NCBI GenBank assembly: GCA_020541205.1 | Contig: CP048208.1 | Location: 744,001-808,000, forward strand | DNA: 64,000 nucleotides | DNA from: Candidatus Hartigia pinicola | Lineage (GTDB): Bacteria; Pseudomonadota; Gammaproteobacteria; Enterobacterales; Enterobacteriaceae | Direction of reading: 5' to 3' | Part shown: positions 24,187 to 37,500 of the stretch, in pieces | Position numbering within the stretch: the stretch's first letter is position 1 | Layout of the letters: every line of letters starts with the position of its first letter | Position numbers and translations under genes: made by a program | Notes under the pieces: model-generated | What the model saw: only the letters and a program-made list of their open reading frames with translations | Databases searched by the model: none | What the model was told of the DNA's origin: nothing

Positions 24187-26673
24187 AAAATAATTCATCG
24201 TTGTTAATGAAAAAAGAATATTGACAGGTATGCTATATAGAAGATCTTTTTTTAATGTTCAATCGTTAAAATAGACTATATTAAATTTATGGTGGAGTTA
24301 TGGATAGTATACGAAAATTTGGAATTCTATAATGGATCATTATACTAAATATAACGCAGATAATAGTTACGTATTTATTTGATTATGAATTATTCAGCAT
24401 AAAGATGGGTAACATAGAGAATAAGCATTTGATATAATTCTAATGCACATCATGTGTGTTAAGACAATCATTAAGTGTATATAGCACTTTGTTATTATTT
24501 AATCGTTCATTAGTTTAAAAATATGACTAATGTTTTATTTAAAAATTTACGTATTATTACTCTAGACTGAAACATTATTAGAATTTTGGACATGACATAT
24601 CTTAATATATAATTTAGACATGAGAACAGATTAAATGATATCTAGTACTAGGATAAGACTTAGATGATCTAGAAAATATAGTTTTTCTATTTTTCAGAGT
24701 AATTATTTAGGTATTTATTGTCTGCTTTAAGCAGAAATGATTTTGTGATGGCTCGATAATTTTGCTGAAATTTCAATTAAATAACTTTAGTTCTGGATAT
24801 ATTCTCCTCTTAGTTCATCATTTTTAGATATATTGAATAATTTGAACATTAATTAAAGTTCATGTTTGATTAAATGTTATTTAATACTTATTTGAATACT
24901 TAAATTATACTGGCTTCGTTTAAGCTAATAGTACTCCATATCATAGCTCGTCAAGAGAATAACTTTATGCAGTGTATAATACAATTTTATAGTGGCCTCA
25001 ACATTTTCCTGAGATAATAAGACGGTATCTTTAAAATAAATTTTTCGCGTTTGTATTAGATAATTTGGAGTAATAATGTTGAAAATTTTTAATGCTTGGA
25101 TTATATATATTAAACACTTATCTTTACTTATGGTGAACATTTTTTAAGAGAGATCTACGCGTGTTATTCATGTCATTATGAATATAATAGCTATAGAAGT
25201 TAATCATCATCTATAACTGAATGTCACTATTATTTATATTTCTCAATTTTTGAGTTTATTCATACGTCTCAATCGCATGGCACATATAAATATTATTATT
25301 AAGTCATATAATAATATTTTTGTCTTAATGATTTCATCAATATCTCTGTTTTTGACTAAAAGAATTTTTTATTTTAAGAGATAATTGTATTATTTTCAGA
25401 TATCGTATTTATATATTGATAAATTCATGATTATGTTTCTTTAACGCATTGTACGTAATTTTCTGTTTTTAAAAATCTAGGTTATTGTCTCATTAATAAT
25501 TTATATTATTTTACTAAAATAAGGGATTATAAATGTTATAGAAAGTACGAAAAAGTTATAAATAAAAAATTGTTTATATAAAGAATGCTTAAACAATAAT
25601 TAAATACTAATGTGAATCTTAATTAATTTATTTAAAATAAATGAATGAATAGACTATTAATTATAAGTTTAGTATTGGAATAGATTAAAAACTAAATAAA
25701 ATACTGCGTTACATTGTTTAAAATAAGCATTTACTTTAGTAGATAAAATCTTGATTAACTCATCATAAAATTAAAGATTTGATTATGTGAAGATCTAAAT
25801 TAGAGATGCAGAGTTATTTATTTTTTATAATGTAATAAATGTTATTGATACTTTTATGCGTATAAAGCATTGTCTTTTATATTCATAAGAGTATTAATGT
25901 AAATAGAGTAGATACTAGCTGTTGAGCATATTCTAAATATTGGAAATAGAAAACAGTTTCTAAGTTATTCAAAGTAGACATGAGTCATGTCCCTCATATA
26001 AATAAACATTAGCTAAATATTCTTGTTTAGACGTAATAGTAAATATTTTGTATTTTTATAGAGTTTTATGAAACAGTCTCTACATCTTTGTTAGTAAATA
26101 GTATTGATTGAATAGAGTAACGTATGTCTAATCAGATATGTAGTGTATAAAATATACTCAGAAGAAAAGTAATTAGCTATTAATTACATTTTGTAATTTT
26201 AAATATTCTTTATTGCACCAATGGGACAGAGCTTATATGAGTAAAAAAGTTTTTTGATGATGTGCATAGTATATGCTACGAAATTATTATAATAAAACAA
26301 ATCTCATACACTGTATTATTATAAAGTAAAATAAAATATTAAGTTGATTAACTAATATAATTATAAAGGAAAAATCGACTAACTTAAATTTTATAATAAG
26401 TATATAAATATTTATTATAAAATTTATGACGATAAAATTTATTGTTTTTTTGTATATAAAATTTTGAATATTTTTTAAAAAATATTTTTAATGTTTAATT
26501 AAATATAATGTGTATTATTATAATGATGAATTTACAAGAATTAAGTGAAACATTACTCGAGAGAAATATTTCAGTCTACATTTAAAGTTCAATATAACCT
26601 TTTACAACCAACATGGTAACCTGAAGTGTTATATGAGGTATAATTTAGTAATTTCCTCGGCATTGAGCTTACT

Positions 26674-27612
26674 ATGGAGTTGATTCGCGGTATACAAAAT
26701 ATTCAATCATATCATTACGGGTGCGTATTGACTATTGGTAACTTTGATGGTGTCCATCGAGGACATCAGATTTTACTGAAGAATTTAAAGCTAAAAAGTA
26801 GACAGTTAGGCCTGCCAACTATTGTAATGATTTTTGAACCACAGCCTCTTGAATTTTTTATTGGCAAGAAAGCACCTGCTCGTTTGACGTGTCTGCGTGA
26901 TAAAGTGCAATATTTAGCAGAGTGTGATATTGATTATCTGCTTTGTGTTGAGTTTAATCAGTATTTCGCTTCTCTTACTCCTAATGCATTTATAGCTGAT
27001 TTATTAGTCAAAAAATTAGGTGTAAAATATCTTGCAATTGGTGAGGATTTTCGTTTTGGTAAAAATCGTGTTGGAGATGTTAGTTTACTAGAGAACGCTG
27101 GAAGCCAATATGGATTTAACATTTTCAATACAGAGAGTTTTTGCGAATTAGGTTTACGTATTAGTAGTACTGTGATTCGAAAAGTAATAAAAGCTCATGA
27201 TTTTGCATTTGCTGAGCTTTTATTAGGTCATCCCTATAGAATCAGTGGGCGTGTTATCCATGGGAATAAATTAGGGCGAACAATTGGTTTTCCAACTGCA
27301 AATGTATCACTAAAACGACTGGTGACACCAGTGATGGGTGTATATGCTGTAGAAGTATATGGATTAGGAAAACGTCCATTGCCTGGTGTAGCGAATATAG
27401 GTAGTAGACCAACAGTATCGGGTAAAGACCAACAATTAGAGATTCATCTAATTAATTCCAGAATGAATTTATACGGGTGTCATATTAATGTTGTGCTACG
27501 TAAAAAATTACGTAACGAAAGGCGTTTTGTTTCATTGGATGCACTTAAGGAGCAAATCGCTAAAGATGTAGTTATAGCTAGAGAGTATTTAGCTGAAATA
27601 GGTGTAAAATAA
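26674..27612 (+). CDS. ribF: bifunctional riboflavin kinase / FAD synthetase
   Basis: Converts riboflavin to FMN and then to FAD. The 312-residue protein has both domains. The N-terminal FMN adenylyltransferase has TIGNFDGVHRGH at residues 20-31 and an ISSTVIR nucleotide-binding motif near 165. The C-terminal flavokinase has GRTIGFPTANV near 200 (the PTAN motif) and GVANIGSRPTV near 240. Length equals the E. coli enzyme. The start ATG fits the family (MELIRGIQN) but has only a weak GAG upstream. It heads the conserved ribF-ileS-lspA unit, 26 bases before ileS. A TATAAT-like box at 26639-26644 lies 30 bases before the ATG; no good -35 partner is visible. The divergent rpsT gene usually found upstream is not recognisable. 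Confidence 0.96.
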   Translation: MELIRGIQNIQSYHYGCVLTIGNFDGVHRGHQILLKNLKLKSRQLGLPTIVMIFEPQPLEFFIGKKAPARLTCLRDKVQYLAECDIDYLLCVEFNQYFASLTPNAFIADLLVKKLGVKYLAIGEDFRFGKNRVGDVSLLENAGSQYGFNIFNTESFCELGLRISSTVIRKVIKAHDFAFAELLLGHPYRISGRVIHGNKLGRTIGFPTANVSLKRLVTPVMGVYAVEVYGLGKRPLPGVANIGSRPTVSGKDQQLEIHLINSRMNLYGCHINVVLRKKLRNERRFVSLDALKEQIAKDVVIAREYLAEIGVK

Positions 27613-27638
27613 TTTAGTGGAAATGGAACGAACAATTG

Positions 27639-30449
27639 ATGAGTAATTATAAACATACCTTGAATCTACCAAAAACAGATTTTCCAATGCGGGGAGATCT
27701 TGCTAAACGCGAACCAAAAATTTTAGAGCGCTGGTATAAAGAAGGTTTATATCAAGCAATTCGTCAAGCAAAATTTGGCAAAAAAACTTTTTTTCTGCAT
27801 GATGGACCGCCTTATGCTAATGGTAACATCCATATTGGTCACTCAGTTAATAAAATACTTAAAGATATTATTATTAAAGCTAAGGGATTAGCGGGTTTTG
27901 ATTCTCCTTACATCCCTGGTTGGGATTGTCATGGCTTACCTATTGAACATCAAGTTGAACAAATTATAGGGAAACCTGGAACAAAAGTTTCATCTGCTGA
28001 ATTTCGTATGCAGTGTCGTCAATACGCAACGCAGCAAGTTGAAAAGCAAAGAGCTGGTTTTATGCGTTTAGGTGTTGTAGGTGAGTGGGATAAGCCATAT
28101 TTAACGATGGATTTTAAAACAGAAGCGAATATTATCAGAGCACTGAATAAAACTATCGCTAATGGTCATTTATTCAAAGGAATTAAGCCTATTCATTGGT
28201 GTACAACATGTAGGTCTTCTCTAGCTGAAGCAGAAGTTGAGTATTATGACAAAACGTCACCATCTATCTATGTACGTTTTCCTGCGGTTGATAGTAAAAA
28301 GGTAAATGAAAAATTCGGTGTAAAAACAGATAAAATGTCATCATTAATCATTTGGACAACTACACCTTGGACTTTACCTGCGAATCGTGCAATTTGTTTA
28401 AACTCAAAATTTAAATACCAATTAATTCAATTAAATAATGAGTTAGTAATTTTAGCAGCAGATTTAGTAAAACCGGTCATGAAGAAAATAGGTATTATAG
28501 TGTGGAAAATCCTTGGTGACTGTGATGGTAGCGAATTAGAATTTTTACGTTTTCAACATCCATTTATGGATTTTGATATTCCTGCGATTTTAGGTGAACA
28601 CGTTACGTTAAATTCAGGCTCAGGTGCCGTGCATACCGCACCTGGACATAGTCCAGAAGACTATGTGATCAGTCAAAAATACAATCTAAAGATTGTGAAT
28701 CTAGTAGGTCCTAATGGTTGTTATTTAAATAATACCTATCCAAATTTAGATGGTGTATTTATTTTTAAAGCTGATTATTTAATTATTAAACTATTACAAG
28801 AAAAAAATGCATTATTACATGAAGAATCTATTTTACACAGTTATCCATGTTGTTGGCGCCACAAAACTCCTATTATTTTTCGTGCAATACCACAATGGTT
28901 TATTGGCATGGATAATAATAATCTGCGTAAGCAAGCCCTTAAAGAAATAGAACATGTTCAATGGATACCAGATTGGGGTCGTGCACGAATTGAATCGATG
29001 ATTGAAAGCCGTCAGGATTGGTGCATTTCACGTCAGCGTACTTGGGGTATTCCTATGTCATTGTTTGTACATAAAGATACTGATGAATTGCATCCACGTA
29101 CTTTAGAACTAATGACAGAAGTTGCTAGGCGTGTTGAATTGGATGGTATTCAAGCATGGTGGGATCTCGATTCTACTGAGATGCTTGGTGATGAAGCTGA
29201 TATCTATCGTAAAATACCAGACACTTTAGACGTATGGTTTGAATCAGGCTCAACACACTTTTCAGTTATTGATGTTCGTCCAGAGTATTATGGTCGTTCT
29301 GCGGATATGTATTTAGAGGGTTCTGATCAGCATCGTGGTTGGTTTATGTCATCTTTAATGCTATCAATAGCAATAAAAGGGAAAGCGCCTTATTGTCAGG
29401 TTCTTACTCATGGTTTTACAGTCGATGGTCAAGGTCGAAAAATGTCTAAATCTTTAGGCAATACAGTCAGCCCACTGGATGTAATAAATACATTAGGTGC
29501 TGATATCTTGCGTCTATGGGTAGCGTCAACAGATTATACTGGTGAAATTGTCGTCTCAGATGAAATTTTAAAACATACAGCAGATTCTTATCGTCGCATT
29601 CGTAATACAGCGCGTTTTTTATTAGCTAATTTAAATGGTTTTCATCCAGATACTGATATGGTGAAACCAGAAAATATGATTATATTAGATAGATGGATAG
29701 TTGGTCGAGCTAAGTCAATACAAGAAAGAATAGTAAAATCTTATAATGAGTATGATTTTTTGTCAGTCATTCAACATATAATGTATTTTTGTTCTATTGA
29801 AATGGGATCTTTTTATCTGGATATAATTAAAGATCGTCAGTATACTTTAAAAAATGATTGCATTGCTCGTCGCAGCTGTCAAACAGCTTTATATCATATT
29901 CTAGAAGCGTTAGTTCGTTGGATTTCACCAGTACTCTCCTTTACAGCAGATGAAATCTGGCATGAGTTACCAGGTAAACATGCTCAGTTTGTTTTTACAG
30001 AAGAATGGTATGATAAATTGTTTGGTTTGAGCTTATCAGAAAAAATGCATGATGGTTTTTGGGAAGAACTATTAGTTGTTCGTGGTGAAGTTAACAAGGT
30101 ACTTGAGCGAGCACGTGTGAATAAATACATTACTTCTTTTTTAGAGGCATCAATAATTTTATATGCAAATCAAGATCTTGCGAATAAACTTAATAGTTTA
30201 GGTGATGAACTGCGTTTTGTTCTATTAACTTCTCAAGTTATTGTTTTTGACATAGACTCTGCACCAAAAAATGCGAAACAATCTAATTTGAATAATTTAA
30301 AAATATTTTTTAGAAAAGCATCGGGGGAAAAATGCCCTCGCTGTTGGCATTATGTTGAGAATATAGGTGTAGAGGCTAAATACCCTAAACTGTGCAGGCG
30401 CTGTGTTACTAACATAGTAGGCAGTGGTGAAGTACGTAAGTTTGTATAA
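27639..30449 (+). CDS. ileS: isoleucyl-tRNA synthetase
   Basis: Class I aminoacyl-tRNA synthetase that charges tRNA-Ile and edits misactivated valine. The 936 residues match the E. coli length (938). HIGH is seen in [13 protein letters not shown] (65-68), the editing domain holds [19 protein letters not shown] lies in [17 protein letters not shown] near residue 600, and the C-terminal zinc site is present as KCPRCWHY and LCRRC. A TTG three bases upstream could also initiate, but ATG at 27639 gives the family N-terminus [15 protein letters not shown]-type sequences lie 10-18 bases upstream. The last bases overlap lspA (TAATG), implying translational coupling. Intact and essential. Confidence 0.98.
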   Translation: MSNYKHTLNLPKTDFPMRGDLAKREPKILERWYKEGLYQAIRQAKFGKKTFFLHDGPPYANGNIHIGHSVNKILKDIIIKAKGLAGFDSPYIPGWDCHGLPIEHQVEQIIGKPGTKVSSAEFRMQCRQYATQQVEKQRAGFMRLGVVGEWDKPYLTMDFKTEANIIRALNKTIANGHLFKGIKPIHWCTTCRSSLAEAEVEYYDKTSPSIYVRFPAVDSKKVNEKFGVKTDKMSSLIIWTTTPWTLPANRAICLNSKFKYQLIQLNNELVILAADLVKPVMKKIGIIVWKILGDCDGSELEFLRFQHPFMDFDIPAILGEHVTLNSGSGAVHTAPGHSPEDYVISQKYNLKIVNLVGPNGCYLNNTYPNLDGVFIFKADYLIIKLLQEKNALLHEESILHSYPCCWRHKTPIIFRAIPQWFIGMDNNNLRKQALKEIEHVQWIPDWGRARIESMIESRQDWCISRQRTWGIPMSLFVHKDTDELHPRTLELMTEVARRVELDGIQAWWDLDSTEMLGDEADIYRKIPDTLDVWFESGSTHFSVIDVRPEYYGRSADMYLEGSDQHRGWFMSSLMLSIAIKGKAPYCQVLTHGFTVDGQGRKMSKSLGNTVSPLDVINTLGADILRLWVASTDYTGEIVVSDEILKHTADSYRRIRNTARFLLANLNGFHPDTDMVKPENMIILDRWIVGRAKSIQERIVKSYNEYDFLSVIQHIMYFCSIEMGSFYLDIIKDRQYTLKNDCIARRSCQTALYHILEALVRWISPVLSFTADEIWHELPGKHAQFVFTEEWYDKLFGLSLSEKMHDGFWEELLVVRGEVNKVLERARVNKYITSFLEASIILYANQDLANKLNSLGDELRFVLLTSQVIVFDIDSAPKNAKQSNLNNLKIFFRKASGEKCPRCWHYVENIGVEAKYPKLCRRCVTNIVGSGEVRKFV

Positions 30450-30937
30450 TGAAAAAGCTTATTCGTTCTAGTGGGATATATTGGTTATGGTTAACTTTTG
30501 TGCTTCTTATTTTAGATTTTGGTATTAAACAGTTTGTTATAAACACAATGAATCTATATGAAAATTATCCAATTATGCCTAGTTTGAATTGGATATATAT
30601 ACGAAATTTTGGTGCGGCATTTAGTTTTCTAGCAGATGAAGAAGGGTGGCAGTGTTGGTTTTTTTCTGGAGTTTCCATAGTAATATCAATTTTTTTAATA
30701 ATAATCATGTGTCGTCAAAGTGTAGAAAAATGGTTAACTAATATTGCATATGCATTGATTATTAGTGGAGCTCTTGGCAATCTTACTGATCGCTTAATGT
30801 ATGGTTTTGTAATTGATTATATTGATTTTTACATCGGAAACTGGCATTATCCAACATTTAATCTTGAAGATATTTCAATTTGTATTGGTGTCTTTCTGAT
30901 TATATTAGAAGGTTTTTTACTGGATAATGGTAAATAA
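30449..30937 (+). CDS. lspA: lipoprotein signal peptidase (signal peptidase II)
   Basis: Inner-membrane aspartyl protease that cleaves prolipoprotein signal peptides after lipid attachment. It has 162 residues with four hydrophobic segments. Family motifs are NFGAAFSFL (53-61), GALGNLTDR (107-115) and the catalytic pair: Asp123 in VIDYIDF and Asp141 in FNLEDISIC. The start codon shares its A with the ileS stop (TAATG), the usual coupled arrangement. In enterobacteria fkpB and ispH follow directly; here the next gene is ispH, 9.4 kb away. Retention implies that some lipoproteins are still made, although none is encoded in this window. Confidence 0.96.
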   Translation: MKKLIRSSGIYWLWLTFVLLILDFGIKQFVINTMNLYENYPIMPSLNWIYIRNFGAAFSFLADEEGWQCWFFSGVSIVISIFLIIIMCRQSVEKWLTNIAYALIISGALGNLTDRLMYGFVIDYIDFYIGNWHYPTFNLEDISICIGVFLIILEGFLLDNGK

Positions 30938-31173
30938 TTAGTTACCGTTATTGAGATGGTGAGTTTGTTTTTAGATATTTTCAAATGTAGTTAGTGTTAT
31001 TTATATTTTTGGAATAAAAATTTATAGTGATGTAGAATAGTCGATCAATATTTTCACAAAGCAATTTTTATTAATTAGCCTCTAATAATGATAAATGTTT
31101 CTAAAAAATTGATATTTAAACATTATATGTGTGTATTACTGTATATTTACAAAACAATTACTAGTGCCATATA

Positions 31174-31196
31174 CCTCTGAACTGTATTTTCAGAGG
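31174..31196. repeat. hairpin CCTCTGAA/TTCAGAGG
   Basis: Perfect 8-bp stem with a 7-base loop, 237 bases past the lspA stop. There is no U-tract, so it is not a clear terminator, but it could be the eroded end of the ribF-ileS-lspA transcript or a structure from the lost fkpB region. Confidence 0.45.
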
Positions 31197-31568
31197 GAGT
31201 ATTGAATGTTATATTTTCTATTTTAGCAAGTGAAACTTTAAAATAGTTGATAGTCTGTTTAAGAAAAAAATTTTAAATACACAGTTAGCGATTTAGTGTC
31301 TATAGTTATTGGAATATTAATAGCATTTCATAATTATTTACGTAAAAAGCAATGAAGCATATAGATGTAACTCCTGTAAAATCTATAATATAGGTAAAAC
31401 TTTCTTTAATTAAATGATCTATTAAGTCGGGTTCTGCAAGTTTGCATTATTGAATGTTAAAATTTTATCATGAATAAAAAGCGAAAACATAATTTTATTA
31501 TACAAAAATTATTCAAATGTATAAAAAATGTTAGTGAATAAATTTCTTGTTCTAAAAGATTTGTGAAT

Positions 31569-31586
31569 GGCTATGGAACCATAGCC
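31569..31586. repeat. GC-rich hairpin GGCTATGG/CCATAGCC
   Basis: Near-perfect palindrome with 8-bp complementary arms separated by AA (in practice a 7-bp stem with a 4-base loop). On the plus strand it is followed, after a short gap, by TATAATTATTTTTA, a weak T-rich tail. It could be a decayed terminator of the lspA operon. Confidence 0.45.
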
Positions 31587-34500
31587 TAAGTATAATTATT
31601 TTTACACTGACATATACTGAATTGTATATTTTAATATAATCCTAACATAGTTAGCATATTTAGTGCATCATAGTTAAATTAATGACAATATAGTCGGATA
31701 AATATGAAATTTAAGAGACATTTGAATACTTGTTCATAAGTTTATGATTATGTTATTTATTGTATTTTCTGTGACGAAAATACTAAATAGGTTATCAAAT
31801 TAATACATATATTTATTTTTTATAAAAAATAAAATTAGTATATAAAATATAATAATATAAATGCTTACGTATTGATTATATATCTTATTTTTTCGATTAA
31901 CGTGTGTTATTTAAAAAAGACTATTTTGATATCTAGATAGTGTGATTTCATTTTTAATGAGTAAGTAATTAAGATTATCAATTATTTATTATAAAACTGA
32001 TATAATTGCAATACCATAACATTTGAATACACAATATATTTGTATATTTATACAAATATAGCATTTTAATAATAAATTATTATTTTAAAATTCATATATT
32101 TTATATTTCTATGAAACTGAAGTTATTACTTATCTACTAATCAATAAATAAATAATATTATTAGATAATTTTATTATTTTTTAATTAGATTAATTTTCTT
32201 TTCATATCAATCTACCATAAACTAAAATAGTTAACAAGGTTTTTATATTATTTACGATAAATTTCATCATTAATATATATAATTTATTATTCATAATAAA
32301 ATATAATTATAAAATAATTTAATGGACTTTACTGTTATTATAAATTTGTTGTAATTATATAATTTTCTATAACAAGGAGATGATAAAAATCTGTAATGTA
32401 GTAGAATCGATACAATTATGCTTATTTTTTGAATATTTTTAAAAGAGAAAAATGACCGCCATATTATTAATGTGACTTATATTCATTTAAACATATGAGT
32501 ATAACTTATTAAAAGTATGAATTCTATTTTATATATTATTACATGATTTATATAAAATAATTTAAAATCATCATAATACAATTTATGAAAATATAATAAT
32601 TATTATATTTTCATAAATAGTTTAGTTATTTTATATTTTATATTTTTATATTCTATAATTAATAAAGTGTATGCTATACTAAGGAAGAACGTTATTAATA
32701 TCTAAATATTATTTTTTTCATGAGTGAATTCTTTATTTTAAGATTATTAATTGTATTCTTAAATAAACTCATTTTATTTTAGTATTTAGTTTAATCCTTA
32801 TCTATAACTTTATTAGATTATACTTACATTATTAGATAATATTAAATATAGATTATTTTACGAGAATTTAATTTTTTTTAAAATAGGTAATTAATAAAGA
32901 AATATAATGAATTAAAAATGAAATTATTTTAATTATAAATATATTTTTTATTTTTAAAAATAAAAATTTTTACAGTACTATCTTGATTATTTTATATAAA
33001 TGTATAAAGTGTAAATGTAATGAATAGTCAATCGTCATATTCTAAAAGAAACTAAATAATAGAAGTGACTTTTAATACAGTACATACAGAATTTATAAAA
33101 TATTCATGATTTATTCTAAAAACAAAAAATAATTTAAATAATTATATTAAATACAATCTAAGAATCTCATTATTTAAGTCAAAAATTCTAAATTTTAATT
33201 AATTATTTAATATAATTAATAATTTACATGTTAACAATATTATAAAATTAGGTTCTTACTTTTTTTAAAATCAAGTATGTGAAATATTTATTTTAGTATA
33301 CATACTGAAAATTTGAAATTCGTATATTTTATAATGTTTGAAAATAAAATATAATTTTAATATAAATAAATAGATTATAAACACGATAAAATTTTCGTGT
33401 AATAAAATACATAGTTTTTCTGTAAATTAAATAAATAATATATTTATACATTTTTAAATTAGTTATTTTAAGTAATTTTATGTAATATAATATACAAAAA
33501 TATTATTCGAAAATTTTTTTAAGAAAGTTAAAAATCTATTAACTTAATTCATAATATATACTTAAAATGTTTATATAGATTCATATACTATAATAGTAGT
33601 ATTTAATCAATTATTTATTTTTTTATTTTTATATATATTGAAATAATTTATTAAAATTACTAGTTAGATTAAAAAAGAATAGTACTATTATTTATTTTAT
33701 TACTTTATTTATTTCATGATATAAAAATTTAACTATACATATTAATAAATTTTATTTAGTGAAAGAATAGAAATTTAACTAAATTTATAGAAATAAAATT
33801 TACTTCAAGTATCAATGTAAAATATTATGTAATATAATTAATAATATACATTATAGAGATATATTGTATTATTATGTATCTATTAAAAAATACTGGTAAG
33901 ATATAAAATTAATTTTTAATGAAAATATTAAATAATTATTAGTATTAATTTTAAAGATTAATACTAATTGTATAAATATTTTATTGAGTGATTTTATAAA
34001 AAAATATAAACATTTAAATTAAAAATTAAATATAGAATAAAATTAGGTACATTTAAAATGATATCATTCAGTTATAATGATTCTTTAAAATCTAAAAAAA
34101 CTATAATATTCGCCTTACACTATATTTTTTATTTATTATGGTATATGTAATAATATCTAGAAAATATACTATGCTATAAATTATTATAAATTTTTATCTT
34201 TAAACCTGTTAAGTTCTTAATAGTATCTAAAAATACAAGTATATTATTATATTAGTAATATAAAATAAGATTATGTTAATTTATCTTTTATGTAATTTAA
34301 GAACTTAAAAGATTTATATTATTACGTTGACATATAAGTGTTTTATCATTTATTAAAATATTACTTAATTAAATATTATACCGTATTATTATTTAGTAGA
34401 TTAATTACATAATAATTTATTATTTTATTTGGAAATTAGTTGAAAAAAATAAAATAAGTAATAATAATAAATAATATCATTTATTTATGAGATTTTTATT

Positions 34501-37500
34501 AGTTTCTAAAATTAGTAATCAAAATCATAAAATTCTTGATAGATCTAAAATATTTAATTTTTCGCTTATAGTAGCTGTATTGAGTATTTTATTCAGTTAT
34601 ATTGTTTATTTTATGTAAGAAATGTAATACACTTATTTTATTATTAAGTTTTGTTCGCATCTATCTTTTTTTTGTACTTTGACAATATTATAAAATTTAA
34701 TACACACATTAAGATTAGGTAGATATTATTAAACAATATAAATGAAGTAATATAAAAGTCAGAGTAATAATGAGAGTTTTCTATGTTTAGTGTTTATATA
34801 TTATCTACTAATTTTAATTATATTTGATTACATTTATATTAACTTATGTGTTTCTATAAAAATTTTTGTTAATTTAAAAAATTAAAATTTTATATAATTA
34901 AGTTATTATATAGAATTTTAATTCTATAGTATGTTATTTCTTAAGTTTTATTCACAGTTTCCTGTTTGTGTAATTTTTAAAAAACGTAATATGTTATGAT
35001 ATGAATTTTAATATTAGTTATCTCACTTATTCTATATATAGAGATATTGAAAAATCTGGTAATAGGTTTTGCTATTTTCTTAGGTATTCTTGATGTTAAA
35101 TCTAATTAACAAAACCTGATTTATTTTTATAATTGGTCGAATCATAAGATTATAAATCTTGTTTTGAGATACTATTAGATTTTAGTTGTATTGTAGGTTC
35201 ACTATGTCATAGATAGTATAAATAAGTTAAATTTACTTGAAATATTTTATTTATATTAAAAATTTTAGGTACGTTAACTGTTTTATTAGTTTTTAATATT
35301 AGGTCGCAAATAGGTTATTATCTTTTAAGTATTTAATAAATATGAGAATATAACAATAATTTTTTAATTTAAATAATTATTATTTCTGAGTATACAGTGA
35401 TTATAATATTAATTATAGTTATAGGTTATTATATATTTTTTATTAGAATTTTAAAAATATAAAATATTTTTTATATTTTATACATAAAATATTATTCTAA
35501 ATTAGATTTAAATAGTTTAATGAAATAGAGTATGTAATGTTTAAAAAATTAATATACTCTTTATTTAGATTATTTAATCTAAGTGCATTTTATTGTTTTT
35601 TTAGAATAAAATTAATATGTCTCGAAGGGAAAATTTAATAATCTCGAATAATACAACAATCTATTTGCATTTTTTAACTGAATGCAATAAAGTTAGTTAA
35701 CTTATATGTGAATAGACTTGAATATAAAATGTGAATGCATACCTTGTAATGTGCTTTACGGTGCTTATTACTTTCAGCATGCATGGTTGTATGGTTAGAC
35801 AATCATGGAAGATAAACTGTTGGGTATACTTATACAGTCTTTTTACAGAGACATTTTCAATCATAAAATATCTAGATATACTATTTGTTTATTGTCAAGT
35901 GAAAATACTGAAATGTGGTAATATTATAGCTTAGTTGCATGAAATATTATTTAATAAGTTTTTAGAACTGAGTTAAACAATATTTGAAACTATTTTAGAA
36001 TGAATAAAATTTTATTTTATACTATATAAGGTCTTTATTTATCATGAATGCAACCATACTACTAATTTTAATAATTAAAATAAATAAAACGTTAGAAATC
36101 CATGGTTATAAGTGAGAATATATCGTAGGAGTAAGTTGAGAAAGTTATATTATTATATTTACGTTTCTTAAATGAATCGTGTAAGTGTTGTTGATTCAAT
36201 AATTTTTGTTAATATAATTATTTTCTGATCTATAGGTTTGTATTTATAATTATATTTTGGTTTGATTATGTAAATAAAATTTTTTTGAGTACATACATAT
36301 TAATGTTAACGGTTATTTCAATTTAAACAAATTAATTAAAATAAAATGTGTGTGAATATGACTAAATTATATTAAAACATAGTTAATTACTAAATGAAAA
36401 GCAATAATTCAAATACAGTAAATCAGTAATCATTACAAAAATAAGAATTTCTCTCTTTTGCTATTATGTATATTGTTGGTGATGAAAGCTAGTCATTAGT
36501 ATTGCCGAAAAGTATATTAAGCAAAAACTATGCAATATTTTTTTGAATGAATGTTAAATAAAAATAACTGATATGAGTATTCATATCTTGAGTACTGATA
36601 ATAATTTTACTGAATAGTAATATTCAGTTTTATAATCAGTTTACAAGTCAATATTTTCTAAATGGTTGAGGGTGAATGTGAACATGAATTTTACAGTTTA
36701 GTAAAAGATATCTGCCTCATGATATTCACTTTTATTATTACTTTTATTATGTATTTAATAAAATATTAAAGGAAAAATCGAATAATCATGAAAAGAATTT
36801 TTATTTCAGAATAGCACATGAGATCTTTGTTTGTAAGATATGACTTGTATTACTTACTTCTTAAATATTTTGTAATGTGAAGTATGATAAGCATCAATGA
36901 ACACTTTAAAAATAATATTTTCAAGTACCTACTTAGTATTTTTAGGCAATTAAAGAAGACAGATACAAATTTACATAATGAAAATGATATTTACATATAT
37001 TTTATACTTGTTTCATATTGAATAGTGTGCTTGTAGAAGATTAAATGTTCAATTGATGACGATCATAATTATAATATATATGAATAATATAGAATAGATT
37101 GTATTTTTCTGTCTTAACCATGATGTCGAGTACACCAATATACACCATGAAAAAATATTTTTGTCTGTATACTTAAATTTTTTAATATATTATTATATGC
37201 AGTCTAGTCATTTTATATATAGCAGTTATTATCAATATTTATTTTGTATCTGTTACATTGTCAGTTTTACTAAAATTATCTAAAGATAAAGATAAGTAGT
37301 TAACTTTCTAGAGTGTCGTATTGTTTAGTGATAGATAGAGAGTGTTATAGCTATATTAATTTAGAATTAGTTATATCCTTATTCTTAAGTCTTACATATG
37401 AATATTTATAAAAGTTATATTAGTACGTATTTTAATTATTTTTTTCAAATCTATTTTGAAAGGTAGATTTTTTTAATTTCTGCTTGAAGCAGTCTTCTTT

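Larger units (their letters stand above)
15813..26673. other. 11-kb gene desert between metE and ribF
   Basis: The largest stretch without a supportable gene. In enterobacteria rpsT (ribosomal protein S20) lies divergently just upstream of ribF; I cannot find it here. Items worth noting are a 9-bp inverted repeat (15992-16000 with 16028-16036), a hairpin at 18952-18977, a short coding-like fossil at 23520-23618 and a conspicuously GC-rich island at 24109-24186. Open frames at 16995-17195, 22147-22395 and 24925-25140 show no homology or ribosome binding site and look like chance. Confidence 0.6.

Noticed and set aside
24925-25140. 71-codon open frame on the minus strand
   Set aside because: No homology or initiation signal.
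35731-35934. 67-codon open frame with a hydrophobic N-terminus and five Cys
   Set aside because: The start is GTG without a ribosome binding site; the lipobox-like MHGC does not fit the consensus. Likely chance.
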